A stretch of 64,000 nt of DNA, taken from JACDER01 sp036394915. Its GTDB lineage: Bacteria; Actinomycetota; Thermoleophilia; Gaiellales; Gaiellaceae. The translations under genes and the position numbers were made by a program. Position 1 is the first letter of the stretch; the number at the start of each line of letters is the position of its first letter. The notes beneath the pieces were generated by a model. It did not search any database and was not told where the DNA came from. It saw nothing but the letters and a program-made list of their open reading frames with translations. The stretch lies in the NCBI GenBank assembly GCA_036394915.1, contig DASWEE010000120.1:57054-121053 (forward strand). Reading direction: 5' to 3'. Shown one piece after another: positions 26,513 through 35,857 of this stretch.

Positions 26513-27705
26513 AACGCCTCTTCCCAGGCACGTCTGAGGTCGAAGACGGTGAGCTGACGGTCGGCGGCGTCCGCGCCTCCGACTTGGCAGACGAATTCGG
26601 CACGCCGCTCCTCGTCTACTGCGAACAGACGATCCGCGCGCACGCACGCGCATACCGGGAGGCCGCGCCGGACGCGCTCGCCGTCTATGGGGCGAAGGCG
26701 TTTCCCAACGTCGCGGTCATGCGGTTGCTCGCAGAGGAGGGCCTGGGCGCGGACGTCTCCACGCTCGGTGAGCTTCGCTTTGCCCAGCGTGCAGGCGTGC
26801 CGGCGGAGCGGATCGTCGTCCACGGCAACAACAAGTCCGACGAGGAGCTGCAGGCGGCGGCGGAGGCCGGGGCCGCGTACGTCGTCCTCGATTCCGTCGA
26901 GGAGCTGGGGCGCGCACGGGAAGCAGGCGTCGAGCGGATGCTGATCCGCATCGCTCCCGGGATCGAGGCGCAAACGCACGAGGCGATCCGCACCGGGCAT
27001 GCCGGCTCGAAGTTCGGCGTCACCCCCGTAGAGGCCCTGGGCTTGCGCGACGACGTCGAGGGCCTCCACGTTCACATCGGCTCGCAGCTCCTCTCGCTCG
27101 ACGACGCGCGTGCGACGGTCGCGTGGCTGAACGGGTTCGTCGAGCAGAGCGGCTGGGCGCCGGAGGTCGTCGACCTGGGGGGCGGGCTCGGGGTGCCAAC
27201 CGCGCCGGGCGAGCGGGCGCCGTCGATCGAGGAGTTCGTCGGAACGTTGCTGGGCGAGCTCCAGCTACAGGCGCGCCTCGTCCTGGAGCCGGGACGCTCG
27301 CTCGTCGGGCGGGCCGGCGTGACGATCTACCGGGTCGGCTCCGTCAAGGGCAGATGGGTGGCGGTCGATGGCGGAATGTCGGACAACCCGCGGCCGCAGC
27401 TCTACGGCGCCCGTTACACGGCAATCCTCGCGAGCCGTGCCGAAGAGGAGCCGCAGGGCACCTACGCCGTCGCGGGCAAGCACTGCGAGTCAGGCGACGT
27501 GATGATCGACGGCGTCGGCTTGCCGCAGCCGCGCCGTGGCGACCTCCTCGCCGTCCCGTCCACGGGTGCGTACACGCTCGGGATGGGGTCGAACTACAAC
27601 GCCGTTCTGCGGCCCGCGGCCGTCCTCGTCGCGGACGGCGACGCGCGGGTCATCCGCCGGCGGGAGACGGTGGAGGACCTACTCGGGCTCGAGGCGCCGG
27701 AGTAG
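26500..27705 (+). CDS. lysA: Diaminopimelate decarboxylase
   Basis: PLP enzyme making lysine from meso-diaminopimelate. 401 residues, fold type III. PLP lysine K66 in AVYGAKAFPN, then HVHIGSQ, GGGLGV, EPGRSLVG, and the substrate-site Cys in KHCESGDV, which favours DAP over ornithine/arginine decarboxylases. GTG 26500 lies within the end of the cupin gene. The 3' end overlaps the convergent cyclase gene by 27 nt. Confidence 0.92.
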   Translation: MERLKRLFPGTSEVEDGELTVGGVRASDLADEFGTPLLVYCEQTIRAHARAYREAAPDALAVYGAKAFPNVAVMRLLAEEGLGADVSTLGELRFAQRAGVPAERIVVHGNNKSDEELQAAAEAGAAYVVLDSVEELGRAREAGVERMLIRIAPGIEAQTHEAIRTGHAGSKFGVTPVEALGLRDDVEGLHVHIGSQLLSLDDARATVAWLNGFVEQSGWAPEVVDLGGGLGVPTAPGERAPSIEEFVGTLLGELQLQARLVLEPGRSLVGRAGVTIYRVGSVKGRWVAVDGGMSDNPRPQLYGARYTAILASRAEEEPQGTYAVAGKHCESGDVMIDGVGLPQPRRGDLLAVPSTGAYTLGMGSNYNAVLRPAAVLVADGDARVIRRRETVEDLLGLEAPE

Positions 27706-30700
27706 CTCCCTCGCGCTCTCGGCCGAGACAATGCTTCCCTTCCGCTCGAAGCGGGCAAGCGCTTCGCGGGCGGCCTCCGCAGCCTCGTCTCTCCGCCCTG
27801 CCTGAAGCAGAACCTGGGCGAGAGTCATGAACGCGCGGCCCTGGTACTCGACCCAGTCGGTACTGAGGGCAGCGTCGAGCGCCGAGCGGGCGAACTTCTC
27901 AGCGCCGGAATAATCCGCTCGGGCTGCGAGGACCTTCGCCCGCGCTTGCCGCCACTCGAACTCATTCGACAGGTCGTCCGGCGCTCCCAGCTCCTCGCTG
28001 ATCCGCGTCAAGTGGTCAGCTTCGTCCACCGCGCCCTTTCCGAGCAGAGCCTGGGCGAGGTAGGCCGCCGTCGTCGACAGGTATCCCTCCGCACCCATTT
28101 TCTCCAGCCGCGCGTACGCGGCGCGTCCATAACGCTCCGCGGCGTCGAAGTTTCCCGCCAGGATCTCCGCGTTCATCTCCTGGTGCCCGGTCGACGAGTC
28201 CGCCCCCGGCCATCCGAGCTCCTCCATCACCTCTTCGTACTCCGCGATCGCCGCCCGGGCTTCGTCGAACCTGCCCTGCGTCGCCAGCAGCGAGATCGTC
28301 GGATATCGAATCTGAGCCGACTGGACTCGGCTCTCGCCCAGCGGCGCCACGAGCTCCTCGAATCGCTCGAGCGCGGCGGATGCCGGAGTGGGGCCATAGG
28401 CCTCGGCGATCGCCAGCCACTCCGTGCGGTCGAAGACCTCGGAAGCGTCGCCCGCCTCCCGGGCATGCTCGAGGGCACGTCCCATCGCAACGGCCGTCTG
28501 CTCCGCCTGGCCCGACATCCAGTGTGTCGTTCCGACGAGCTTCCAGTAGTCGGCGAGGCCGGCGTGGTCCTGCGCGTGCTCGAACAGCGGAAGGAGGCGC
28601 TCGGACTCGCGTTGAGCTTCCTCGGTTGCGCCCTTGGGCTGCGTTTGGATTCGTAGGTCGAGCAAGACGACTCGCGCCCGCGCCTCGATTAGCTCCTCGC
28701 CCGCCTCGGCGGCCGCCTCGATCGTTCCCACCAGATGCGTCTCCGCCTCCGCCAGCGTGCCGGCCTGGTATCGCGCCCTTCCGAGCTCCAGCCGGACCTC
28801 GAGGGCTTCGCGCCCTTCTGTTCCGAGCAACGCCTCGGTTCGCTCCAGTAGGCGGACCGCTCCTCGGGAGTCTCCGCGTGCGGCTGCGCGCTTCGCCGCC
28901 GACCTCAACCGGGCTGCCGCGCGCCGTGCCAGTCCGTCGTCCGGCGACCCGAGCTCGACACGGCAGCGATACGCCTGCTCGAGGTGGTAGCCGAGGATCT
29001 CCTCGTAGTCCTCGTCCGCACCGCCGAGCCGTCCCTCCAGCCACGAGGCAAAGCGCTCGTGAAGCTGCGCCCGGTCAGCCTTCGATAGCGACTGGTAGGC
29101 GGCGTCCCTGATCAGGAGGTGGCGAAAGCGGTAGGCATCCTCGCCGGCGAACTCGGCCTCGTACGGCCGGACGAGCTCTTTGCGGACGAGCGAGAGCAAA
29201 TGCGCGCTCAACCTCCGGCGGATGGATTCCGGCGCGAGCTCGCTGACGGCTCCGTGGTGGAAGACCTTGCCCTCCACGGCCCCCCGCTGCGCGACGGCGC
29301 GCTCCTCATCCGAGAGCCGGTCGAGCCGGGCCGCCAGCAGGGCCTGGATCGTGGGCGGAACCGCGACCTCGCTCAAGTCTCGGCTGGCGACCCAGGAGCC
29401 GTTGTTCCGCTCGAGCAGGCCGTCGTCGATCAGCATCTCCAGCATCTCCTCCACGAAGAGAGGGTTGCCTTCAGCCGCTTCCAGGATCCGCGATCGGGCC
29501 TCCTGCTCGAGCTCCGACTGCCCGAGGAAGCTCGAGATCAGGCGCTCGCAGTCCTCCTCGGCGAGCGGCTCGAGCAGCACGGAGGTCGCGTTCAGCTTGC
29601 CTCCGCCCCATCCCGGTCGCTGGTCGAGAAGGTCCGGCCGCGCCAGGCAGACAAGCAGGATGGGTGCATCTCGCGACAGGTCGGAGACGTGGTCGACGAG
29701 GTCGAGGAAGGTTGGATCGGCCCAGTGAACGTCGTCGAAGACGACGAGCAGCGGCTGCTCCCGAGCGAGCGTCTCGAGGAGCTTCCGGACGATGAGGAAG
29801 AGCTCCTCCGGCGACGAGAGCTCGGCCTTGAGCAGCTCCTGAGCCGGCCGCGCACGCTCGTCGTCGACGTCGATCAGAAGCTCGTGCAGCGGCCAGTAGG
29901 TGATGCCCTCGCCGTAGGGCAGGCAGCGACCGGTCGCCACGCGGGCCCGTACGCGAACCTCGGCGACGAGCTCGGCGGCGAGGCGCGACTTTCCGACTCC
30001 GGCCGCGCCTAGGATCGTGAACAGGTGACAGGAGCGCTCCTGCGCGGCCCGGTCGTACGCCTGGCGGAGAGCGGCGTGCTCTCGCTCTCGTCCGACCAGC
30101 GGCGAGTCGAGCCGGCGCGGGACGGCTTCCGCGTCCGCACGGACATCCACCAGCCGCCACGCTCGCAGCGGCTCTGCCTTACCCTTCGCCTCTACAGGGC
30201 CGGCGAGCTCGGACGTGACTGCACCCGACAGGAGGCGTTGCGTCGACTCACCTATGAGGATCACGCCGGGCTCGGCGGCCTGTTCCAGGCGTGCTGCGAC
30301 GTTGACGGAGTCGCCGGTCACGAGCGCGTCGCCCGAGCCGGCAACCACCTCGCCCGTGTTGATCCCGATCCGAGCCTCGAGCCCGAGCTCCTCGATCGCC
30401 TTGCGCAGCTCGAGTGCCGCTCGCACAGCGCGCAAGGCGTCGTCCTCGTGCAGCTGCGGGGTCCCGAACACAGCCATGACCGCGTCGCCGATGAACTTCT
30501 CTACCGTCGCGCCGTGGCGCTCGAGTGCCACGCGGGCGTCGTCGAAGTAGCGCGACTGCAGCCTGCGCAGGGCCTCCGGGTCCAGCCGCTCGCCTGTCTC
30601 GGTGTAGCCGGCCACGTCGCAGAAGAGGACGGTGACCGTCTTGCGCGTCTCGCGCGGTGTCGGCGCGGCATCCAGCGAAGTCGCACACTCGTTGCAGAAG

Positions 30701-30747
30701 CGGGCCCCGTCGGGGTTCTCGTGCCCGCATTCCGGGCAGACGACCAT
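27679..30747 (-). CDS. Zinc ribbon-class III adenylate cyclase-AAA ATPase-TPR protein, paralogue 1
   Basis: 1022 residues. Zinc ribbon C4/C7/C18/C21; a class III cyclase domain (about 35-205) with metal Asp D43 and D87, adenine-type K83, D145, and transition-state N148/R152, all present, so an active ATP cyclase is plausible; a P-loop ATPase with GAAGVGKS at 247-253 and VVFDDVHWADPTF as Walker B; a C-terminal TPR-like half. Probably a STAND-type signal switch whose repeats sense an unknown ligand. It starts 9 bp after the fbiC stop, so it is in that operon. It differs more from paralogues 2 and 3 than they do from each other. Confidence 0.88.
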   Translation of the reverse strand: MVVCPECGHENPDGARFCNECATSLDAAPTPRETRKTVTVLFCDVAGYTETGERLDPEALRRLQSRYFDDARVALERHGATVEKFIGDAVMAVFGTPQLHEDDALRAVRAALELRKAIEELGLEARIGINTGEVVAGSGDALVTGDSVNVAARLEQAAEPGVILIGESTQRLLSGAVTSELAGPVEAKGKAEPLRAWRLVDVRADAEAVPRRLDSPLVGREREHAALRQAYDRAAQERSCHLFTILGAAGVGKSRLAAELVAEVRVRARVATGRCLPYGEGITYWPLHELLIDVDDERARPAQELLKAELSSPEELFLIVRKLLETLAREQPLLVVFDDVHWADPTFLDLVDHVSDLSRDAPILLVCLARPDLLDQRPGWGGGKLNATSVLLEPLAEEDCERLISSFLGQSELEQEARSRILEAAEGNPLFVEEMLEMLIDDGLLERNNGSWVASRDLSEVAVPPTIQALLAARLDRLSDEERAVAQRGAVEGKVFHHGAVSELAPESIRRRLSAHLLSLVRKELVRPYEAEFAGEDAYRFRHLLIRDAAYQSLSKADRAQLHERFASWLEGRLGGADEDYEEILGYHLEQAYRCRVELGSPDDGLARRAAARLRSAAKRAAARGDSRGAVRLLERTEALLGTEGREALEVRLELGRARYQAGTLAEAETHLVGTIEAAAEAGEELIEARARVVLLDLRIQTQPKGATEEAQRESERLLPLFEHAQDHAGLADYWKLVGTTHWMSGQAEQTAVAMGRALEHAREAGDASEVFDRTEWLAIAEAYGPTPASAALERFEELVAPLGESRVQSAQIRYPTISLLATQGRFDEARAAIAEYEEVMEELGWPGADSSTGHQEMNAEILAGNFDAAERYGRAAYARLEKMGAEGYLSTTAAYLAQALLGKGAVDEADHLTRISEELGAPDDLSNEFEWRQARAKVLAARADYSGAEKFARSALDAALSTDWVEYQGRAFMTLAQVLLQAGRRDEAAEAAREALARFERKGSIVSAESARELLRRLEPE

Positions 30748-30756
30748 GCGGTGAGT

Positions 30757-33216
30757 CTACGACGCCGGTGCGCCGACCAGGCCGGGGCGTACGAGCCGAG
30801 GCGGAGCCTTCAGCCGGGCGTCGTTGACACTCGGGTTCAGCGGCTCGGCGAGTGGCGCCGCCCCGAACGAGCGGTGCGTCTGCTCGGCCGGCGGCGTCCC
30901 GTAGAACGTCGTCCGCTGGCGAGGAGTCCGTCCGAGCGCGCGGATCGCGGCCTCGAGGCGCTCGGGCGGCATCTCCTGCCCGTAGCCGGCGCCCGCCGCG
31001 CGCGAGATCGACTCGTTCATCAGCGTGCCGGTGATGTCGTTGCAGCCGGCCCGCAGCAGCGCCCGCGCACCTTCGAGGCCGACCTTGACCCACGAGGCCT
31101 GGACGTTCGTGATCCAGGGATGGAGGGCCAGCCGGCCGACCGCGTGCACGAGCATGAGCTCGCGGAAGGTCGGGCCGGGGCGGGCTCGGCCCCGGAGGAA
31201 GATCGGCGCCTCCATGTGCACGAACGGCAGCGGGACGAACTCGGTGAAGCCGCCGCTTCGCCGTTGCTGCTCGCGCGCGCGAACGAGGTGGCGCGCCCAG
31301 TTGCGCGGACCGTCCACGTGGCCGAACATGATCGTCACGTTCGAGCGCAGGCCGACGCGGTGCGCGGTGTCGTGGACCTCGAGCCACTGCGCCGTCGTCA
31401 CCTTGTCCGGGCAGATGACACGGCGGATCTCGTCGTCGAGGATCTCCGCGGCCGTCCCGGGGAGCGAGGCGAGGCCCGCGTCGCGCAGCCGTTCGAGGTA
31501 GTCGGCGAGCGGGACGCCGAGCGTGGCCGCGCCCTGCCAGACCTCGAGCGCAGAGAAGGCGTGCACGTGCAGGTCCGGGAGCTCGTCCTTGATTGCCTCG
31601 CAGACCTCGACGTAGAAGTCGCCGGTGAAGGCGGGGTGGATCCCGCCCTGGAGACAGACCTCGACCGCGCCGCGCTCCCAGGCCTCGCGGCAGCGCCGGA
31701 CGATCTCGTCGAGCGGGACGAGGTAGGGACGGCCGCGCAGGTCCTCCGCCAGCTTGCCCTTCGAGAACGCGCAGAAGCCGCAGCGGAAATAGCAGACGTT
31801 CGTGTAGTTGATGTTGCGCGTGACGACGTACGTGACGGTGTCGCCGTTGACCTCGCGGCGCAGGGTGTCGGCGGCCCGGATGACCGCGTCGAGGTCGGGG
31901 CCGCGGGCCCGCAGGAGGGCGGTGAGGTCGTCCTCGTCGAGCTCGATCTCCTCGCTTGCCTTGGCCAGGGCCTCGTTGATGGGCTTTGACAGTTTCGGTA
32001 CAGAGCCGTTTCCCACGCGTGAGTGGTTCGCGGTTACGCTGATCTCGTGGGGGTAGCTCGGGGGGATCCCCGGGGGCAGGTTGACGCGTGTACCTACTGC
32101 GCCCGCTGCCCAGGCGTCCTCCCGCGCTAGGCCGTCTCCGTCGGCGTGCTGTAGGATCGCCCGCGCCACCCCGGGATCCGCCCACTGGTCGAGGTCGGCG
32201 ACGTACTCCGGGTAGACAGCCAGCCGCGGCGCGAGCCTCAGCCCGCGCGCCTCGGTGGCCTCCCGTAGCCGCTCGACCTCCGGCCACGGCGCCTCCGGAT
32301 TGACGTGGTCGATCGTGACCGGCGAGATCCCGCCCCAGTCGTTGATTCCGGCGTCGAGCAGCCGCGGAAAGTTCGAATAGCTCAGGTTCGGCGGCGCCTG
32401 GATGTTCCAGTCAGGGCCGAGCACCACCCGCGCCGCCGCCGCCGTCCAGAGGAGCTCGTCCAGCGTCGGCTCGGGATGAGCGGCCATCCGCGTTCCCTGC
32501 TTCGCCCGGAAGTTCTGGACGATCACCTCCTGGACGTGCCCGTAGCGCTCGCCGAGCTCGCGGAGCGCCACCAGGGCTTCGATCCGCTCGGCACGGGTCT
32601 CGCCGATCCCGATCAGGATCCCGCTCGTGAACGGCACCGCCCGCTCGCCGGCGAGGCGGATCGTCTCGAGCCGGCGCACCGGCAGCTTGTCCGGTGAGCC
32701 GAAATGCGGACCCCCGCGCTTTGAGAGCCGGACGGAGACGGTCTCGAGCATGATCCCCTGCGACACGCTCACCTTCCGCAGCGCCGCGAGATCGGCCGCG
32801 CTCATCACGCCCGGGTTGACGTGCGGCAGGAGTCCGGTCTCCTCGAGGACGGCCCGTGCCGCCACGGCGAGATACTCGAGCGTCGTCTCGCAGCCGAGCT
32901 CGGCCAGCTCCTCCCGGGCGACGCGGTACCGCAGCTCGGGCTTGTCGCCGAGCGTGAACAGCGCCTCGCGGCAGCCTGCCGCCGCCCCGGCGCGGGCCAC
33001 CTCGAGCACCTCCTCCAGGCCCATGTACGCGCGCTCCCCACGTCTCGGCGGTCGCGCGAACGTGCAGTAGTGACAGACGTCCCGGCACAGCTTCGTCAGC
33101 GGGATGAAGACCTTGGGCGAGTAGGTGACGAGCGTCCCCTTCCCCCGGGTGCGCAGCTCGCGCGCCGCCTCGCACAACTCGGCTGCGGGCGCGTCGAGGA
33201 GCTCGAGCGCCTCCAT
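30757..33216 (-). CDS. fbiC: FbiC, bifunctional 7,8-didemethyl-8-hydroxy-5-deazariboflavin synthase
   Basis: Makes Fo, the deazaflavin core of coenzyme F420, from tyrosine and 5-amino-6-ribitylaminouracil. 819 residues: CofG half first (C44-RDV-C48-HY-C51), CofH half second (CYFRCGFCAFSK). Each half has its own radical SAM cluster. The fused form is typical of actinobacteria. ATG 33216 (MEALELLDAPAAE) is chosen over upstream codons that give only Arg-rich sequence. A PPOX-type F420/FMN protein at 46746-47150 is a possible cofactor user. Confidence 0.96.
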   Translation of the reverse strand: MEALELLDAPAAELCEAARELRTRGKGTLVTYSPKVFIPLTKLCRDVCHYCTFARPPRRGERAYMGLEEVLEVARAGAAAGCREALFTLGDKPELRYRVAREELAELGCETTLEYLAVAARAVLEETGLLPHVNPGVMSAADLAALRKVSVSQGIMLETVSVRLSKRGGPHFGSPDKLPVRRLETIRLAGERAVPFTSGILIGIGETRAERIEALVALRELGERYGHVQEVIVQNFRAKQGTRMAAHPEPTLDELLWTAAAARVVLGPDWNIQAPPNLSYSNFPRLLDAGINDWGGISPVTIDHVNPEAPWPEVERLREATEARGLRLAPRLAVYPEYVADLDQWADPGVARAILQHADGDGLAREDAWAAGAVGTRVNLPPGIPPSYPHEISVTANHSRVGNGSVPKLSKPINEALAKASEEIELDEDDLTALLRARGPDLDAVIRAADTLRREVNGDTVTYVVTRNINYTNVCYFRCGFCAFSKGKLAEDLRGRPYLVPLDEIVRRCREAWERGAVEVCLQGGIHPAFTGDFYVEVCEAIKDELPDLHVHAFSALEVWQGAATLGVPLADYLERLRDAGLASLPGTAAEILDDEIRRVICPDKVTTAQWLEVHDTAHRVGLRSNVTIMFGHVDGPRNWARHLVRAREQQRRSGGFTEFVPLPFVHMEAPIFLRGRARPGPTFRELMLVHAVGRLALHPWITNVQASWVKVGLEGARALLRAGCNDITGTLMNESISRAAGAGYGQEMPPERLEAAIRALGRTPRQRTTFYGTPPAEQTHRSFGAAPLAEPLNPSVNDARLKAPPRLVRPGLVGAPAS

Positions 33217-33269
33217 TAACCGGAGCTTACGGCACGGACTTCTCGGTAGGCGACGACCGTATTCACGCC

Positions 33270-34643
33270 GTGCGACGCGCACTTCTCCCGCTGGCCGTCT
33301 TCCTGCTCGCCGGTTGCGGCGGGACGCTCGGCGCACAGGAGCACCGGCAGCGGCCGGCCGAGGGCCGGACGCTGAGCGCCGACGGGATCAGCGTAGCCTT
33401 GCCGGCGGGCTGGAGCGGGCGAATCCTGCTCGGCGACTCGGGCCGCCCCGTCCTCCACGCGGCCAGCTTTCCGCTGCCTGCGGGCGACGACGACTCCGGC
33501 GAGATCGCGAAGGAGTCGATGGGCCGCGAGCTCTACCTGAACGTCCGCGACCTCGGGCCGGGCGACTCGCAGGTTGCGTTCCCGATCACTTTCTCGGCCT
33601 CTGACTTCGGGGCGCCTCCGCCAGGCCCCGGGAGCATGTGCTGCCGAATCACCGAGGCGAGCAACGAGGTTGCGGTCTCGGGCGAGCTGTACCGGATCAC
33701 CGCGATCTCGGGCGGCCAGGATCCCCCCGGCGACGCCTTGCTCGAGCAGGCGAACGGCGTGCTCATGTCCCTGTTCCTCTCGCCCTATGTCCCGGATCCA
33801 ATCCCGCCGCTGCCGCCCGACACGAAGCGGATCGAGGGGTACGGGATCACCATGCGACTCCCGTCCGGCTGGGACGGAGCGGTTACCCGCGGCAAGCTCG
33901 AAGCGTCGACGGCCGGCCTCCGCCTCCGCTTGCGCGAGAACGGAGGGACGGACGCGCCTTACGCCACAGCACGACTTCCGATCCGGCTCTCCACCGCCGA
34001 GTTCGTCGGCACGCCCCGTGGAACGGATCCCAAGATCGTCGCCAGCACCGGCCGCTCCTTCGTGGATCAGGGCCGCAACTTCGTGCTCGACGTCGAGGCC
34101 GATTCCCTCCCGCCGAGCGAGGAGCTCGTGACCCAGGCGAACCAGGCGCTGGCGAATCTGGACGTCAAGCCCGGCGACTTCTATCCGGGCACGGTCGAGC
34201 CTGCGACCTTCGCCCCGGCGGACGGCTGGTATGCGGGCGACGGCGGACGCACCAATGTCCGCCCGGACGGGCAGCAGACATGGACCTGGGCGTCCACGGT
34301 CCCGTACCGCGACGAGGCGGGCCAGTTTCCGCCCCGCAAGACACTCGAGAACCTGCCGCCCGACGCGATCGTGATCGGAGTGATGCTGTTCGGCCCGGAC
34401 AAGAACAGCAGCCGAAAGGCCCAGCCGCCCTTCCGGATCGCGCAGGCCGACCGCGAGTATCCCTGGGAGGGGCAGGTCGAGGACTTCCCCCTCTACGGCA
34501 TCGCGGGCCGCGTGCCGGGCCAGCAGTACAACGTCGACGTCTTCGTCCTCTTTGGCCGCAACCACCCAACCGACGCGCAGGTCGCGGCCGCCGACGCCGA
34601 GCTCGAGCGATTGAAGCTGCCGGACTGGAGCGCGAGCGATTAG
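33270..34643 (+). CDS. Putative lipoprotein with two related beta-rich repeats
   Basis: A 457-residue protein. MRRALLPLAVFLLAGCGG is a textbook lipoprotein signal with lipobox LAGC. Two sections begin alike (DGISVALPAGWSGRI and YGITMRLPSGWDGAV), suggesting an internally duplicated domain, with a C-terminal part of unknown type. GTG start 53 bp from divergent fbiC; the end overlaps convergent livK by 4 nt. I do not recognise the family. Confidence 0.65.
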   Translation: MRRALLPLAVFLLAGCGGTLGAQEHRQRPAEGRTLSADGISVALPAGWSGRILLGDSGRPVLHAASFPLPAGDDDSGEIAKESMGRELYLNVRDLGPGDSQVAFPITFSASDFGAPPPGPGSMCCRITEASNEVAVSGELYRITAISGGQDPPGDALLEQANGVLMSLFLSPYVPDPIPPLPPDTKRIEGYGITMRLPSGWDGAVTRGKLEASTAGLRLRLRENGGTDAPYATARLPIRLSTAEFVGTPRGTDPKIVASTGRSFVDQGRNFVLDVEADSLPPSEELVTQANQALANLDVKPGDFYPGTVEPATFAPADGWYAGDGGRTNVRPDGQQTWTWASTVPYRDEAGQFPPRKTLENLPPDAIVIGVMLFGPDKNSSRKAQPPFRIAQADREYPWEGQVEDFPLYGIAGRVPGQQYNVDVFVLFGRNHPTDAQVAAADAELERLKLPDWSASD

Positions 34644-35854
34644 CCGCGGGGAGCCGACACGAGCTTCCCGAACGAGTACCAGCGCGAGCCGTGCCAGCGC
34701 TGGAGCTGCGCCTGCTCGATCGGGTAGCGGTCGGTCGGCGAAGTCTTGATCCGGATGCCGGGCAACGCGAACGGGTTGTTCCGGATATCGAGATGCGTCA
34801 CCGCCCGCAGAAGGCCTTTGCGGGTCAGGTTCTTGCCGGCCTTCTTCAGTGCGGCCACCATCGCGAACGCCGACGCCATCCCCGCCCCGTAATACCCGTT
34901 CTTGTAGTCGGCGTGGACGTACTTGCTCATGATCATCTTGTAGAGCTTCATCCCAGGATCCTTCGCCCACTTGGGATCCGAGGGATCCTTGAAGAAGACG
35001 ATCGAGATCGTGCCCTCCGTCTGGCCGCTCGTCTTGGCGAGCAGCATCACGCTCGTTGCGGCCGCGACCGCGTTCACGAAGATCTGAGGCTTCCAGCCGA
35101 GCTTCTTGACGAACACGAACGACTGGATCGCGAACTTCCCGAAGGCGAAGATCATCAGCGTGTTGGCGCCCGAGGCCTTCAGCCGGGCGATCTGCGACTG
35201 GACGTCGGTCGCCGTCGGGTCGTAGCTCTGCTGGGAGACGATCTGCCGCGCCTTCGACCCGAGGCCCTTCTTCAAGCCGGAGACCAGCTCCCGCCCGTAG
35301 TCATCGTCCTGATAGAGGATGGCGATCTTCGCCTTGGGCGTCTTCTGCTTGATGTAGCGGCCGTAGATGATCCCCTCCCCCGTGTACGTGGGGATGAAGC
35401 CGAGCGTGTCCGGATACTGCTTGTACTGCCGCGCCCAGCCGCCCCAGCCGCTGGCGACGAACACCTGCGGCACGCCGAGCGAGTTCAGATAGGGCCTGAT
35501 CGCGATGTTCTGGGCCGTGCCCAGCGGGTTGAAGATCGCGAAGACGTGGTCCTGCTGCACGAGCTGCCGCGTCGCCTGGATCGTCTTCGACGGGTCGTAC
35601 TCGTCGTCGACGTACTTGTAGTTGATCTTGCGCTTAAAGACACCGCCGTGCGCGTTGACGTAGGCGAAGTACCCGGCCGCTCCCTTTGCCGTCAGACCCC
35701 CCGAAGCCGCCTCGCCGCTCAGAGGGACGGTCCCTCCGATCAGGATCGACGTGCTCGTCACCCCCGGATCTGCGGCCGAGGACGCCTGCACGCAGAGCGG
35801 CAGGGCGAGGGCGAGCAGGGCGGCGAGAAGGAGGGGGCTACGCAAGGTGACCAT
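34640..35854 (-). CDS. livK: Branched-chain amino acid-type ABC transporter substrate-binding protein
   Basis: Periplasmic-binding-fold protein (Peripla_BP_6). 404 residues with an N-terminal signal peptide (cleavage near QASSA). ILIGGTVPLSGEAA, NPLGTAQNIAIRPYLN and the ILYQDDDYGRELVSGLKKG hinge pattern fit LivK/amide-binding proteins. Ligand uncertain (amino acids, amides or related). Last gene of livG-F-H-M-K; ATG 3 nt after the livM stop. Confidence 0.9.
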   Translation of the reverse strand: MVTLRSPLLLAALLALALPLCVQASSAADPGVTSTSILIGGTVPLSGEAASGGLTAKGAAGYFAYVNAHGGVFKRKINYKYVDDEYDPSKTIQATRQLVQQDHVFAIFNPLGTAQNIAIRPYLNSLGVPQVFVASGWGGWARQYKQYPDTLGFIPTYTGEGIIYGRYIKQKTPKAKIAILYQDDDYGRELVSGLKKGLGSKARQIVSQQSYDPTATDVQSQIARLKASGANTLMIFAFGKFAIQSFVFVKKLGWKPQIFVNAVAAATSVMLLAKTSGQTEGTISIVFFKDPSDPKWAKDPGMKLYKMIMSKYVHADYKNGYYGAGMASAFAMVAALKKAGKNLTRKGLLRAVTHLDIRNNPFALPGIRIKTSPTDRYPIEQAQLQRWHGSRWYSFGKLVSAPRG

Positions 35855-35857
35855 CCA

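Noticed and set aside
30025..31989. Long plus-strand open frame (654 codons) over cyclase 1 and fbiC
   Set aside because: Antisense to two strongly supported genes; Arg/Asp/Val-rich composition with no domain, typical of antisense frames in GC-rich DNA.
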